64,000 bases of DNA from Diplocloster agilis (GCF_019042275.1 NZ_JAHQCW010000014.1:47625-111624), one strand, 5' to 3'; positions 16,885 to 26,473 are shown, numbered from the stretch's first letter. The notes: generated by a model from the letters alone, not told the origin. Made by a program: numbers and translations.

Positions 16885-16912
16885 ATTATAACACAGCACA
16901 CTTTTTTGTCAA
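16885..16912 (-). promoter_or_regulatory. Promoter of the NlpC/P60 gene
   Basis: TTGACA and TATAAT, both perfect, separated by 16 bp, about 75 bp upstream of the start codon. It begins right after the ribF stop codon, so the hydrolase is transcribed separately from the housekeeping operon. Confidence 0.75.
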
Positions 16913-16938
16913 CAACGAAGGCTCATAAATCGCACTTT

Positions 16939-17877
16939 TTACAAATTGTTCATATTTTTGGCAAAATATGTTATTCCGTATTGAATGTCTTTCTCCATCT
17001 GTTCTTTGAGCGCGTCCATAGACTCAAATCTGCGCTCTTCCCGTTCGAAGTTCAGAAGTCCCACTTCGATATAGTTACCGTAGAGATCTCCTTCGTAATC
17101 AAAGAGAAAGGTCTCCACCCCGACGCTTGTCTCTCCTCCGACCGTGGGCTTATACCCGATATTCGTCATGCCCTGGTATATGACATCATCCACCCGGGTC
17201 ATGGATACATACACCCCGTTGGGAGGCAGCAGCTTATCTGCCGGCGGCATCAGGTTCACCGTAGGCATTCCAAGCGTCTTGCGCCCGATCTGCCTGCCAT
17301 GGGCCACGGTCCCCCGGATCATGTAGGGATAGCCAAGCAGCGCTTCCGCCACTTCCATATGTCCCTGCTTTACCTCTTCTCTTACATAGGTGCTGCTGAT
17401 TTCCCGTCCTTCATATACTTCCTTCTCCACCACGTGCAGACGGTAACCGCAGCTGTCTGCGAACGCCATTAAAGTCCCGCAGTTTCCCGACCGCCGGTAT
17501 CCGAAATGAAAATCCGTGCCAACCACCAGCTCTTTTACCCGAAGCCGGTTCACAAGGATTTCCCGTATAAACTGCTCCGGCGTCATATGGGAGATCTCAG
17601 GGCCGAAGGGGCATTCCACGCAGTAATCGATCCCCTCCCGTTCCAACAGCGCTCTGCGCTCCTCATTGGTCGTCAGAACCGACAGGCCGTTTCCCGACAG
17701 GGCTGCCTGCGGAGGGACCGAAAAGGTAAACACCACCGTCTTTTCCCCACCGGTGCACCATTCTTTCATTTTTGTCAACAGCTTTTGATGGCCCCGGTGC
17801 AGTCCGTCGAATTTGCCTAAGGAAACGATGGAGGAAGTATCCATTTGAAAGTTTGTCAGGTCTGTAATGTATTCCAT
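16939..17877 (-). CDS. ribF: Bifunctional riboflavin kinase/FAD synthetase
   Basis: A 312-residue protein of the usual RibF length. The N-terminal FAD synthetase (FMN adenylyltransferase) domain shows GKFDGLHRGHQKLL and the ISSTYVREEVKQGHMEVAEALLG segment. The C-terminal flavokinase domain shows GRKTLGMPTVNL and PPNGVYVSM with GMTNIGYKPTVGG. It converts riboflavin to FMN and FAD in the cytoplasm. It is last in the rimP-to-ribF operon, starting a few bases after truB. In many relatives rpsO follows here; in this window an NlpC gene and then a catabolic block follow instead. Confidence 0.97.
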   Translation of the reverse strand: MEYITDLTNFQMDTSSIVSLGKFDGLHRGHQKLLTKMKEWCTGGEKTVVFTFSVPPQAALSGNGLSVLTTNEERRALLEREGIDYCVECPFGPEISHMTPEQFIREILVNRLRVKELVVGTDFHFGYRRSGNCGTLMAFADSCGYRLHVVEKEVYEGREISSTYVREEVKQGHMEVAEALLGYPYMIRGTVAHGRQIGRKTLGMPTVNLMPPADKLLPPNGVYVSMTRVDDVIYQGMTNIGYKPTVGGETSVGVETFLFDYEGDLYGNYIEVGLLNFEREERRFESMDALKEQMEKDIQYGITYFAKNMNNL

Positions 17878-17881
17878 GTTC

Positions 17882-18796
17882 TCAATCTCCTAAAAACATT
17901 TTCACCGGCTGAAATCGGCCGCGTTCTGTCTGGCATTCATAGATGCCGTAGAAACCTCCCGCCTCGTCATAGACCCGGACTTGTCCCGGCCCGGCGAAGC
18001 CAAAGCCCGGCCCGCCCGCCTCCAGCAGATGTCCCGGCAAAAACGCATTGCCATTTTGAATCAGCTTCCGGAACTCGCTTTTTACGGTCACGGAAGGTAT
18101 CCCGGCGAACATCTCATCCACCGGAGTCAGTATCTGCTCTATCCGCCCATCCGCCGCCAGCTGCCGGATCTGGTCCAGCTTTAAGCTGTCCTTTAACGTA
18201 AAACGCCCTACTTGCGTCCGAAGCAGGGATTCCATACAACCGCCGCAGGCCAGTTTTTCTCCGATGTCCTGGCACAAGGCGCGTATATAAGTGCCTTTTG
18301 AACAGCGGACCGTAAAGCGGATCAGGGGCGGCCGGCATTCCAGAATCACGATTTCATAGATTCTGACTCTCCTGGCCTGTCTCTCCACTTCTTTTCCTTC
18401 CCGGGCAAGTTCATATAATTTTTTTCCATTGACCTTCCGGGCGGAATACATGGGAGGTATCTGGTCATATTCTCCCACGAAGCTGTTCACCGCTTCCTCC
18501 GCCTCTTCCGGCGTCACCTGTACTTCCCGGACTTTTAGCACCTGTCCGGTCATATCCTGCGTGTCTGTGTTGATTCCCAGTCTCAGCACCGCTTCATAGA
18601 CCTTTTCTTCCCCAGTCAGCATATCGCAAAGCTTCGTGGCTTTTCCAAGGCACACCGGCAGTACGCCCTGCGCATCGGGGTCCAGCGTACCGGTGTGCCC
18701 GATCTTCTTCTGCTTTAGAATTCCGCGCAGCTTCGCCACCACATCATGGGAAGTATATCCCCGTTCTTTGTAAACGTTGATCACTCCGTGTATCAC
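17882..18796 (-). CDS. truB: tRNA pseudouridine-55 synthase
   Basis: A 304-residue TruB. The catalytic Asp is in HTGTLDPDAQGVLPVCLGKATKL near residue 40, and the KVYEAVLRLGINTDTQD and CSKGTYIRALCQDIGEKL motifs are present, with a C-terminal PUA-like tail. It makes pseudouridine 55 in the T-loop of tRNAs. Its start overlaps the nrnA stop by 4 bp (ATGA), indicating translational coupling. Confidence 0.98.
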   Translation of the reverse strand: MIHGVINVYKERGYTSHDVVAKLRGILKQKKIGHTGTLDPDAQGVLPVCLGKATKLCDMLTGEEKVYEAVLRLGINTDTQDMTGQVLKVREVQVTPEEAEEAVNSFVGEYDQIPPMYSARKVNGKKLYELAREGKEVERQARRVRIYEIVILECRPPLIRFTVRCSKGTYIRALCQDIGEKLACGGCMESLLRTQVGRFTLKDSLKLDQIRQLAADGRIEQILTPVDEMFAGIPSVTVKSEFRKLIQNGNAFLPGHLLEAGGPGFGFAGPGQVRVYDEAGGFYGIYECQTERGRFQPVKMFLGD

Positions 18797-19761
18797 TCTT
18801 GTTCTACCTTCCTTTTCAGCTGCTTTTCGATGTGAGGGGTCAGGTTATTGATCACGTCGAACATCGTTCCCTGCATGGTGCATCCCGCCGCTCTCACATG
18901 GCCGCCGCCGCCGAAATAGACCGCGATTTCGCTCACATCCACCTGACTTTTAGAACGCATACTGACTTTAAATTCCTGGTTTCCGGATTCATAGAGGAAT
19001 ACCGCCACCTCGACGCCTTCCGTCAGCCTTAGCTGGTTCACGATTCCTTCAAAATCCAACGGCCCAACGTGATAAAAATCCATGTCCTTTTTGCGGAAGC
19101 CGCTGACGATACATTTTCCATCCAGCAGCAACATGCTTTCCATCAGCGCCCGGCCCAGAATCTGATTCTGAAGATAGGTCTTTTTATAAAAAGTCTCATC
19201 CACAATCCAGGAAAAATCAATTCCCTTATCCATCAGAATACCGGCGATTTTCATGGTTCTGGAGGACGTGCAGGAATACTGAAACACTCCCGTATCGCTG
19301 GCAATCCCGGTATAGATAGCCTCCGCCATCTCCCGGGTCACGTTCTCCTCCCCGATCACTTCAAACACCAGTTCCGAGGTGGAACTGGCATCCGGCACGA
19401 TATAATTGACCTGGGCAAACCCCTGGTTACTGACATGATGATCGATGCAGATGGTCTTCTTCGCCGTATCAAACAGCTCGCCCGCTGCTCCTAACCGCTC
19501 CTTGTCACTGGAGTCAAGAGAAATGAACACGTCATAGGGTCCCGCTCCATCGATCTCATGGCGGATCTGATCCACGCCCTTAAGGAAACCGTATTCCGGA
19601 GCGATTTTTCCCAGGAACACATCTGTCTGAACATCAGGAAAACAAGTAGTCAGATACAGATACATCCCCAGGCAGGACCCGATGCAGTCGCCGTCCGGTT
19701 TTACATGGCCGGCGATCGCAACGGTTCTTACATTTTCAAGTTCAGATGTCAGATTGATCAT
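18793..19761 (-). CDS. nrnA: DHH/DHHA1 phosphoesterase, NrnA-type nanoRNase
   Basis: A 322-residue bifunctional oligoribonuclease/pAp phosphatase family protein. Metal-binding motifs are GHVKPDGDCIGS, SLDSSDKERLG and CIDHHVSNQGFAQVNYI (the DHH motif), and the C-terminal DHHA1 domain has FGGGGHVRAAGC. NrnA degrades 2-5-nt RNA and often 3'-phosphoadenosine 5'-phosphate; some homologues hydrolyse cyclic-dinucleotide products such as pApA. Its start lies inside the end of rbfA (20-bp overlap), and its stop overlaps truB. This position between rbfA and truB is standard in Firmicutes. Confidence 0.95.
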   Translation of the reverse strand: MINLTSELENVRTVAIAGHVKPDGDCIGSCLGMYLYLTTCFPDVQTDVFLGKIAPEYGFLKGVDQIRHEIDGAGPYDVFISLDSSDKERLGAAGELFDTAKKTICIDHHVSNQGFAQVNYIVPDASSTSELVFEVIGEENVTREMAEAIYTGIASDTGVFQYSCTSSRTMKIAGILMDKGIDFSWIVDETFYKKTYLQNQILGRALMESMLLLDGKCIVSGFRKKDMDFYHVGPLDFEGIVNQLRLTEGVEVAVFLYESGNQEFKVSMRSKSQVDVSEIAVYFGGGGHVRAAGCTMQGTMFDVINNLTPHIEKQLKRKVEQE

Positions 19762-20134
19762 CTACTTCACCCTTTTCATTCAAGTCCCGGTTGACATCGT
19801 CAATAAGCTTCGACATGTTGATTCCATATTCGATGGACTGGTCCAGCACGAACCGGATTTCCGGCGTGTTGCGCAGGTTAATGGTGCGCGCCAACTTCGT
19901 CCTGATATAGCCTTCCGCGCTCTTTAAGCCTGCCAGTGTATCTTTTTGGGACTCCTCATCCCCCAATACGCTGATGTAGGCTTTGCATGTCTTCAGATCC
20001 GGCGCCACCTCAACCGCCACAACACTGGTCATGGGATTGATCCGCGGATCCTTGATACCCGCGCGGATAATTTCGCTTAATTCCTTTTGTACTTCCTGGT
20101 TTATTCTGGTGTTTTTAATACTGTTCTTTCTCAT
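19742..20134 (-). CDS. rbfA: 30S ribosome-binding factor A
   Basis: A 130-residue KH-fold protein with the family start NTRINQEVQKELSEIIRAGIKDPR, the middle VAVEVAPDLKTCKAYISVLG and ARTINLRNTPEIRFVLDQSIEYG. It helps mature the 5' end of 16S rRNA and the small subunit, especially in the cold. It lies between infB and nrnA, with a short acidic tail (EKGEVDDQSD). Confidence 0.97.
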   Translation of the reverse strand: MRKNSIKNTRINQEVQKELSEIIRAGIKDPRINPMTSVVAVEVAPDLKTCKAYISVLGDEESQKDTLAGLKSAEGYIRTKLARTINLRNTPEIRFVLDQSIEYGINMSKLIDDVNRDLNEKGEVDDQSDI

Positions 20135-20196
20135 GTTTCACACCTCGTTTTCAGGCTTACCGCCCATTTTTTCCATCAGGCACTGCCTGTGGGAAA

Positions 20197-23100
20197 TTAT
20201 CTGGGGACCTCGACCATGGTATACGCCTCGACCAGGTCCTCCTCTTTGATATCATTGAAGCCTTCCAGCACAAGCCCGCATTCAAAGCCGCTCTTGACTT
20301 CTTTCACATCGTCTTTGAAACGCTTCAGAGAGGCCAGCGGTCCTTCATAGATAACCACTCCGTCTCTGGTCAGCCGTACCGTACAGTTTCTCTGGAAGAT
20401 ACCATCCAGTATATAAGCGCCGGCGATCGTTCCGACCCCGGATGCCTTAAATGTCTGACGCACCTGCGCATGGCCCAGAACCTTCTCCTCAAAGACAGGA
20501 TCCAGCATGCCCTTCATGGCCGCTTCCACATCGGCGATCGCATCGTAAATTACGCGGTACAGCCGCATATCCACGCCCTCGCGTTCCGCCGTATTTTTCG
20601 CCGTAGCGTCCGGGCGGACATTAAAGCCGATAATGATTGCGTTGGAGGCGCTGGCCAGGATGACGTCGGATTCGTTGATGGCGCCTACGCCGCCGTGGAT
20701 GATCTTCACGACCACTTCTTCGTTGGACAGCTTCAGCAGACTTTGTTTGACCGCTTCCACAGAACCCTGGACATCGGCCTTCACCACGATACCCAGCTCT
20801 TTGACATTGCCGGCCTTGATCTGTGTGAACAGGTCATCCAGCGACATCTTGGCTTTGGTATCTTCCAAAAGTCTCTCGCGGCCTTCGGAAATAAAGGTCT
20901 GCGCAAAATTTCTTGCCTCTTTATCGTTTTCCGGCGACACAAAGATATCACCGGCGTTGGGAACATCGCTTAATCCTAAAATTTCAACAGGCGTGGACGG
21001 TCCGGCTTCTTTTACCCTTCTGCCCTTATCATCCATCATCGCACGGACTTTTCCGTAGGAGGAACCGGCGGCGATGGAATCTCCCACATGCAGAGTTCCT
21101 TTCTGTACCAGGACGGTGGCCACCGGGCCTTTTCCTTTATCAAGCTCTGCCTCGATTACCAGTCCTCTGGCTCTTCTCTTGGGATTTGCCTTCAGCTCGC
21201 ATACCTCGGCCGTCAGAAGGATCATTTCCAGAAGATTGTCAATTCCCTCATGGGTATGAGCGGATACCGGCGCAAAGATGGTGCTGCCGCCCCAGTCTTC
21301 GGGAATCAGTTCATATTCGGTCAGTTCCTGCTTTACACGCTCGATGTTGGCGCTGGGCTTATCTATTTTATTAATTGCTACGATTATTTCTATTCCTGCC
21401 GCTTTGGCATGGTTGATCGCCTCTATGGTCTGGGGCATCACGCCGTCATCGGCGGCCACCACCAGAATTGCGATATCGGTGGAATTCGCTCCACGCATAC
21501 GCATGGCGGTAAATGCCTCATGGCCAGGCGTATCCAGGAAGGTGATCTTCTGCCCGTCGATGGATACCGTGTAGGCTCCGATATGCTGGGTAATGCCTCC
21601 GGCTTCTTTGTCGATCACATGGGTATTCCGGATCGCATCCAGCAGAGATGTTTTACCATGGTCAACGTGACCCATAACACATACAACGGGAGGTCTGGGA
21701 ATCAGGGTAGCCGGATCTTCCTCTTCTTCCTTCAGCAATTCTTCGATCACATCCACCTTTACTTCCGCTTCCGCGATGCAGTTGAACTCCAGCGCAATCT
21801 CCTCGGCCTTTTCAAAGTCGATTTCCTGATTGACGGTCACCACCGATCCCTGTAAGAAGAGTTTCTTTACAACGGCGGCCGCCTGCACCTTCATCTTTTC
21901 TGCCAGCTCTTTGATCGTCATGGTTTCCGGCAGGATAATGGTGCGGATCGTCACTTCCTTCGGCTCCTGCTGAACCGGCTTCGGCGCGGGGGCGTTATTT
22001 CTGCCCTTGCCGCCCATATTTCTCTGGTTCGGCCTGTTATCCTGATATCCACGGCGGTCATTCCGGCCGTTCCTGTCTTTATCTCTGCTGCGGTCGTTTC
22101 TGTCCCCTCTCTCTGCTCTGGAGGTAACATTCTGCTTCTCCGTAGCCTTTGTCTGAGGCGGCTTCGGTATCGTAAGACCATCTCTCATCGACGGAGCGCC
22201 TCCCGGCCTGGTTCCCTGGGAACGGTTATTCTGACCCTGAGGCCTGCCGTTCTGTCCCTGATAAGGACGGTTGCCATACTGGCCCTGGCCGCTTCTTTGG
22301 CCGCCCTGGCCCTGGGAGTTTCTCTGATACTGGCCGGAACCCTGATTCTGGTATTGGCCGGAACCCTGGTTCGGACGTCCGTTCGGGCGGTCTCCCTGCG
22401 CCGGACGGTTATACTGGCCCTGGCCGCTTCTCTGGCCCTGGCCGGCCGCTGTGTTCCTGTTACCGTTATTATTCTGCTGTCCATAGGGTCTGTTTGATCC
22501 ATAAGACTGCTGATTTCCTGCCGGTCTTTGAGACGAATTCCCCTGCTGGCCGTTCGGTCTGTTATACTGGGATGCTCCTGCGGGTCTGTTCTGGGAACCC
22601 TGCTGTCCCTGCGGACGCTGCCCCTGATTCCCCTGATAGGAGCCATTCGGCCTGACACCCTGGTTTCCTGCCTGACCGGCCGGTCTGGTTCCCTGCTGGC
22701 TCTGGCTCTGCACCGGTCTGGCGCCCTGCTGGCCCTGACCCTGTACCGGTCTGGTTCCCTGCTGCTGGCCCTGACCCTGTACCGGTCTGGTTCCCTGCTG
22801 GCCCTGACCCTGCACCGGTCTGGTTCCCGGCTGGCCCTGGCTCTGTACCGGTCTGGTTCCCGGCTGGCCCTGACCCTGTACCGGCCTCGTTCCCGGCTGG
22901 CCCTGACCCTGTACCGGCCTCGTTCCCGGCTGGCCCTGGCCCTGCACCGGTCTGGTTCCTTGCTGGCCCTGGCCCTGCACCGGTCTGGTTCCCGGTTGGC
23001 CCTGTACCGGCCTCGTTCCCGGCTGGCCCTGACCCTGCGCCGGTCTTGCTCCCTGCTGGCTTCCCATAGGCCTTTGTCCCTGGGGTCTGGGATTCTGACC

Positions 23101-23466
23101 GGGCCTGCCTGCCTGCGGACGGCCCGACTGGCGGTTCAGCGAAGCCTGCTGGCTGTTCTGCGGATTATATACCTGAATGATATTGGGCTTTTTCTTCGGT
23201 ACCTCCTGCTGCGGACGCGCCTCGGGCGCATGCGCCGTCGCTTCCCCGGCGGGTGCGGACGGGCGCTGTACCTGGCTCTGGGGCCTTGCCTGGCTCTGTA
23301 CCTGTGCTTTTGGGGACAAGCTTTTTCTCACCATATCCACCTGTTCATCAGACAGGCTGCTGGCATGTGATTTTACTTCTATATTTTTCGACGCAAGGAC
23401 CGTTAACACGTCCTTGCTCTCTTTGCCTAATTCTTTTGCTAACTCATATACTCTCAATTTCGCCAT
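20197..23466 (-). CDS. infB: Translation initiation factor IF-2 with long repeat-rich N-terminus
   Basis: The start ATG at 23466 follows GGAGG by eight bases and gives 1089 residues, far more than the roughly 700 of Bacillus. [24 protein letters not shown] is the first IF2_N domain. Residues about 55-460 are a low-complexity Gln/Gly/Arg/Pro/Asn region with about twelve tandem copies of an 11-residue unit. A second IF2_N domain follows ([22 protein letters not shown]). The GTPase starts near residue 590: [28 protein letters not shown] and NKIDKP. The EF-Tu-like domain 2 and C-terminal fMet-tRNA-binding domains complete it. IF-2 brings initiator tRNA to the 30S subunit. It is the centre of the nusA-infB operon. 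Confidence 0.98.
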   Translation of the reverse strand: MAKLRVYELAKELGKESKDVLTVLASKNIEVKSHASSLSDEQVDMVRKSLSPKAQVQSQARPQSQVQRPSAPAGEATAHAPEARPQQEVPKKKPNIIQVYNPQNSQQASLNRQSGRPQAGRPGQNPRPQGQRPMGSQQGARPAQGQGQPGTRPVQGQPGTRPVQGQGQQGTRPVQGQGQPGTRPVQGQGQPGTRPVQGQGQPGTRPVQSQGQPGTRPVQGQGQQGTRPVQGQGQQQGTRPVQGQGQQGARPVQSQSQQGTRPAGQAGNQGVRPNGSYQGNQGQRPQGQQGSQNRPAGASQYNRPNGQQGNSSQRPAGNQQSYGSNRPYGQQNNNGNRNTAAGQGQRSGQGQYNRPAQGDRPNGRPNQGSGQYQNQGSGQYQRNSQGQGGQRSGQGQYGNRPYQGQNGRPQGQNNRSQGTRPGGAPSMRDGLTIPKPPQTKATEKQNVTSRAERGDRNDRSRDKDRNGRNDRRGYQDNRPNQRNMGGKGRNNAPAPKPVQQEPKEVTIRTIILPETMTIKELAEKMKVQAAAVVKKLFLQGSVVTVNQEIDFEKAEEIALEFNCIAEAEVKVDVIEELLKEEEEDPATLIPRPPVVCVMGHVDHGKTSLLDAIRNTHVIDKEAGGITQHIGAYTVSIDGQKITFLDTPGHEAFTAMRMRGANSTDIAILVVAADDGVMPQTIEAINHAKAAGIEIIVAINKIDKPSANIERVKQELTEYELIPEDWGGSTIFAPVSAHTHEGIDNLLEMILLTAEVCELKANPKRRARGLVIEAELDKGKGPVATVLVQKGTLHVGDSIAAGSSYGKVRAMMDDKGRRVKEAGPSTPVEILGLSDVPNAGDIFVSPENDKEARNFAQTFISEGRERLLEDTKAKMSLDDLFTQIKAGNVKELGIVVKADVQGSVEAVKQSLLKLSNEEVVVKIIHGGVGAINESDVILASASNAIIIGFNVRPDATAKNTAEREGVDMRLYRVIYDAIADVEAAMKGMLDPVFEEKVLGHAQVRQTFKASGVGTIAGAYILDGIFQRNCTVRLTRDGVVIYEGPLASLKRFKDDVKEVKSGFECGLVLEGFNDIKEEDLVEAYTMVEVPR
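22676..23060. repeat. Tandem 27-36-bp repeats inside infB
   Basis: About twelve in-frame units, mostly 33 bp, encode variants of [11 protein letters not shown]. Neighbouring copies are nearly identical at DNA level, so the array can change length by slippage or recombination without shifting frame. It lies wholly in the disordered N-terminal region of IF-2. Confidence 0.85.
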
Positions 23467-23806
23467 ACTTACTACCTCCAGTTTTTGCCGCGTTAGTATT
23501 AACAAGTTCCTTTTCCACTGCCTTCGCAAACCCTGCGTCCAGCAACGCTAACGAGGCCCTCATTTCTTTACCCATTGCATGACCCAGTTCCTCTTTACTA
23601 CCAAAAAAGTATACCGGCACTTTATAGTAAGTACACATATTCCGAAACATTTTTTTGGTATTGTCGGATGCCTCGTCTGCTACGATCACCAGGCTCGCCT
23701 TCCCGGATTTTACCGCTTTCTCCGTGGAAAATTCTCCGCTGGCCGTCTTGCCTGCTTTGGTAGCCAGACCTATGAGGGACAGGACTTTATTCTGTTTCAA
23801 GAGCAT
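23444..23806 (-). CDS. rplGA: L7Ae/L30e-family RNA-binding protein YlxQ
   Basis: A 120-residue L7Ae-like protein: [44 protein letters not shown] is typical of YlxQ/RplGA, which binds kink-turn RNAs. Its 3' end overlaps the infB start by 23 bp, and its start overlaps the end of the rnpM gene. The bacterial role is not fully settled; the operon position supports a ribosome or RNase P related function. Confidence 0.93.
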   Translation of the reverse strand: MLLKQNKVLSLIGLATKAGKTASGEFSTEKAVKSGKASLVIVADEASDNTKKMFRNMCTYYKVPVYFFGSKEELGHAMGKEMRASLALLDAGFAKAVEKELVNTNAAKTGGSKYGEIESI

Positions 23807-24065
23807 CCAACTCCTCTCTTAATCGCTCGTATACTTCTTTCGGGATACTCATCTTCAGGGAGCGTTCCAGGCCGCGGCTTTTGGCCGCTTTCTCAAAACA
23901 CTCCCGGGAATAACAAAGATAAGCCCCTCTGCCGTTTTTCTTTCCGGTGGCATCTATCACAATTTCGTTCTCTGCGGTTTTTAAGACGCGGATCATTTCC
24001 TTTTTGCTCTTCATCTCACCACAGCCGGTGCATTTACGTAACGGGATCTTTTTATTTGTACTCAA
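23787..24065 (-). CDS. rnpM: YlxR-family RNase P modulator
   Basis: A 92-residue basic protein with the family signature PLRKCTGCGEMKSKKEMIRVLK near the start and GRGAYLCYSRECFEKA in the middle. YlxR of B. subtilis (renamed RnpM) binds RNase P RNA and modulates its activity. It sits between nusA and the YlxQ gene, the conserved order in Firmicutes. Confidence 0.94.
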   Translation of the reverse strand: MSTNKKIPLRKCTGCGEMKSKKEMIRVLKTAENEIVIDATGKKNGRGAYLCYSRECFEKAAKSRGLERSLKMSIPKEVYERLREELDALETE

Positions 24066-24086
24066 TCTACCACTTCCTTTGAAGAC

Positions 24087-25265
24087 TTACTGCTGTTCGT
24101 AATCTTCTATATATTCTTCTGTCGCAAAGTCCTCATCCGTATACTCTTCATCTGCATAATCCACATCCGTGTACTGAAGATCCTCCGGATAGTCCTCATA
24201 GCCCAGATCTTCCATATAGAAGTCACCGGCCTCCCGCGCCTGGGTTTCACTCTTGATATCTATTTTAAAGCCGGTCAGTCTGGCGGCCAGTCTCGCATTC
24301 TGGCCCTCCTTACCGATGGCAAGTGATAACTGATAATCCGGAACCACAACCTTGGCTGTCTTTTCATCCGCGTCCGCGATAACGGACACGACCTTGGCCG
24401 GGCTTAATGCATTTTCAATCAGAAGCGCCGGATTCTCGTTCCAATTGATGATATCTATCTTTTCTCCCCGCAGTTCGGAGACGATGGCATTGACTCTGGC
24501 GCCGTTCATACCGACACAGGCCCCCACCGGGTCCACATTCGGATTATTGGACCACACGGCAATCTTCGTTCTGGAACCGGCCTCTCTGGCAATACTCTTG
24601 ATCTCCACCGTTCCGTCCCGCACCTCAGTTACTTCCTCTTCAAACAAACGTTTCACCAGCTCCGGGTGTGTCCTGGAAACGAGAATCTTCGGCCCCTTGG
24701 TCGTATCCTTTACCTCCAGCACATACAGCTTGATCCGCTCCGTGGGACGGAACACTTCGCCTTTGACCTGCTCATTCTCGGTCAGCAGCGCGTCCGCCTT
24801 GCCCAGATTAATACTGACATTCTTCCCAACATAGCGCTGTACAATACCGGTAACCACATCTCTTTCCTTCTCATAATACTGATTGTACAGGACTTTCCGC
24901 TCTTCCTCCCGGATCTTCTGAAGAATTACGTTTTTGGCGTTCTGGGTGGCGATCCGGCCGAATTCCTTGGATTTGATCTCTACATTGACGATATCGCCCA
25001 GGTCGTATTTGGAATCCATCAGCTTGGCGTCTGACAGGCTGATCTCCAGCACCGGGTCCTCCACCTTTTCCACAACGGTCTTTTCGGCAAATACCGCAAA
25101 TTCCCCTGTCTCATGATTGATATTGACCTTTACATTATCCGCTTTTCCAAAATGGTTCTTACAGGCTGTCAGCAGGGAGTTCTCAATCGCTTCCATCAGG
25201 GTTTCCTTGCTGATATCCTTCTCTTTTTCCAAAATGTTCAAAGCTTCCATTAATTCCGTATTCAT
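24087..25265 (-). CDS. nusA: Transcription termination/antitermination factor NusA
   Basis: A 392-residue NusA with the N-terminal RNA-polymerase-binding domain ([21 protein letters not shown]), an S1 domain ([20 protein letters not shown]), KH1 ([21 protein letters not shown], then IDIINW) and KH2 ([25 protein letters not shown]). The end is an Asp/Glu/Tyr-rich tail of about 50 residues ([22 protein letters not shown]), longer than in Bacillus. It controls pausing, termination and antitermination. It lies between rimP and rnpM. Confidence 0.97.
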   Translation of the reverse strand: MNTELMEALNILEKEKDISKETLMEAIENSLLTACKNHFGKADNVKVNINHETGEFAVFAEKTVVEKVEDPVLEISLSDAKLMDSKYDLGDIVNVEIKSKEFGRIATQNAKNVILQKIREEERKVLYNQYYEKERDVVTGIVQRYVGKNVSINLGKADALLTENEQVKGEVFRPTERIKLYVLEVKDTTKGPKILVSRTHPELVKRLFEEEVTEVRDGTVEIKSIAREAGSRTKIAVWSNNPNVDPVGACVGMNGARVNAIVSELRGEKIDIINWNENPALLIENALSPAKVVSVIADADEKTAKVVVPDYQLSLAIGKEGQNARLAARLTGFKIDIKSETQAREAGDFYMEDLGYEDYPEDLQYTDVDYADEEYTDEDFATEEYIEDYEQQ

Positions 25266-25289
25266 TTTCTCACTTTCCTCCTAATATGA

Positions 25290-25757
25290 TTAAAAATCAA
25301 AGGCCAGGCGGATCAATGCGATATCCGCTCTCGCGATTTTCATGGTCTGTTCATCTTCAAACGCAAGGGTCACGCTGTCTTTATCATATTCTTTTAAAAT
25401 TCCGGTGAACTCTTTGGACCGGTTGATGGGCCGATAGGTTCTCACTTCTACCTCTTCCCCGATACTTCTTAAGAAGTCTTTTTCTTTCTTAAGCGGACGC
25501 CCCAGCCCCGGAGAACTAACCTCCAGAATGTACGCTTCGTCAATCAAATCTTTCTCATCCAGCAGATCGCTTAACTGCCTGCTGACCAGTTCACAGTCGT
25601 CGACAGTGATTCCGCCTTCTTTATCAATATAGGCCCGCAGGTACCAGTTGCTGCCTTCTTTTACATACTCTACATCCACCAGTTCGAACTGATGCGCTTC
25701 TATAATTGGTATCAGCAGCTTTTCCGTCTCTCGTTCGTATTGCTCTCTCTTTGTCAT
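25290..25757 (-). CDS. rimP: Ribosome maturation factor RimP
   Basis: A 155-residue RimP with the N-terminal half FELVDVEYVKEGSNWYLRAYIDKEGGITVDDCE and EVSSPGLGRPLKKEKDF, followed by an SH3-like C-terminal domain. It assists 30S assembly. It is the first gene of the housekeeping operon and lies about 85 bp downstream of a good promoter, with a hairpin in the leader. Confidence 0.96.
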   Translation of the reverse strand: MTKREQYERETEKLLIPIIEAHQFELVDVEYVKEGSNWYLRAYIDKEGGITVDDCELVSRQLSDLLDEKDLIDEAYILEVSSPGLGRPLKKEKDFLRSIGEEVEVRTYRPINRSKEFTGILKEYDKDSVTLAFEDEQTMKIARADIALIRLAFDF

Positions 25758-25791
25758 TCCTACACCTTCCTTCTACTTATACCAACAAATA

Positions 25792-25813
25792 AGAGTGGGC
25801 ATTCACCCACTCT
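25792..25813 (-). promoter_or_regulatory. Leader hairpin upstream of rimP
   Basis: In the rimP transcript AGAGTGGG-TGAATG-CCCACTCT forms a perfect 8-bp stem followed by TATTTGTT. The interrupted U-run could give partial termination. NusA and other products of the operon affect termination, so an attenuation role is plausible but untested. Confidence 0.55.
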
Positions 25814-25842
25814 AGTCATTCTACCTTGTAATTATCTTATTT

Positions 25843-25871
25843 AGTATATCACTTGGATAACCAGATTGCAA
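25843..25871 (-). promoter_or_regulatory. Promoter of the rimP-nusA-infB-ribF operon
   Basis: TTGCAA and TATACT separated by 17 bp, about 85 bp upstream of the rimP start. No other good promoter is evident before rimP, so this likely drives the nine-gene operon. Confidence 0.7.
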
Positions 25872-25926
25872 GCACTTTTTCCCCATGCTGCAAAATACCT
25901 TTTTAAGGGAGTCTACTCTTCGAATC

Positions 25927-25955
25927 TTGACATGGAAAAACATATTAACTATAAT
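25927..25955 (+). promoter_or_regulatory. Consensus promoter of the TetR-antiporter pair
   Basis: TTGACA and TATAAT, both perfect, separated by 17 bp and ending about 30 bp before the tetR-type start codon. Confidence 0.85.
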
Positions 25956-25984
25956 GGAAACAAAAAAAGGAGATTTCGTTTCCA
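25955..25984. promoter_or_regulatory. Candidate operator of the TetR-type regulator
   Basis: Inverted repeat TGGAAAC (25955-25961) and GTTTCCA (25978-25984), arms 7 bp, gap 16 bp, lying between the -10 and the start codon and spanning the ribosome binding site AAAGGAG. This is where an autorepressor would bind. Confidence 0.45.
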
Positions 25985-26473
25985 ATGAAAGAAAAAATTA
26001 TCCAAGCATCCATTGAAAGCCTGCGGCAGGAAGGCTTAAAATTTTCAATAGATACATTGGCAGACAAATTAAGCATTTCCAAAAAAACTATTTACAAATA
26101 TTTTCCTGACAAAGAAACGCTTGCCTTGGCTTTATACGAAACATATTATGCCGATGTAAAAGAACAGGCAAAAATGCTGGTAATCAGCAATCCGGCATCC
26201 TCCCGTTTTGAGCTGCTTCATCTTTACTTTGATTCAAAAACAATGATCCGCAAAGATATTTTTAATAAGTATAAGTTGAATAAGACGATCTGTTCCTATG
26301 CCACAGAACAAAATGATGCTCTGTGGGAAATAGTCACCGCATCATTTGACGGCCAAACCTCAGAAGCCGACAGGAAGACTCTCCGAATCATCGTAGACGG
26401 CTCATTTGAAAAGCTTTGTAATGCCCGGCTCGATCCCAACGCTGTCATAGAAAGGCTGGTGCAATTGTTATGA
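25985..26473 (+). CDS. TetR-family transcriptional regulator
   Basis: A 162-residue, rather short TetR-like protein. The N-terminal helix-turn-helix is clear (FSIDTLADKLSISKKTIYKYFPDKETLALALYE). The C-terminal ligand domain is divergent. Its last codon overlaps the antiporter start by 4 bp (ATGA), so the two are co-translated; it probably controls its own operon in response to a transported or toxic ligand. The two genes look AT-richer than their neighbours. Confidence 0.9.
   Translation: MKEKIIQASIESLRQEGLKFSIDTLADKLSISKKTIYKYFPDKETLALALYETYYADVKEQAKMLVISNPASSRFELLHLYFDSKTMIRKDIFNKYKLNKTICSYATEQNDALWEIVTASFDGQTSEADRKTLRIIVDGSFEKLCNARLDPNAVIERLVQLL

Noticed and set aside
22676..23060. Regular repeats resembling a CRISPR array
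   Set aside because: The units are contiguous and in frame with infB, with no unique spacers and no cas genes.
22528..23370. Long plus-strand open frame (280 codons) antisense to infB
   Set aside because: It is the mirror of the repetitive GC-rich infB N-terminus; low-complexity Leu/Arg/Ser sequence with no ribosome site.
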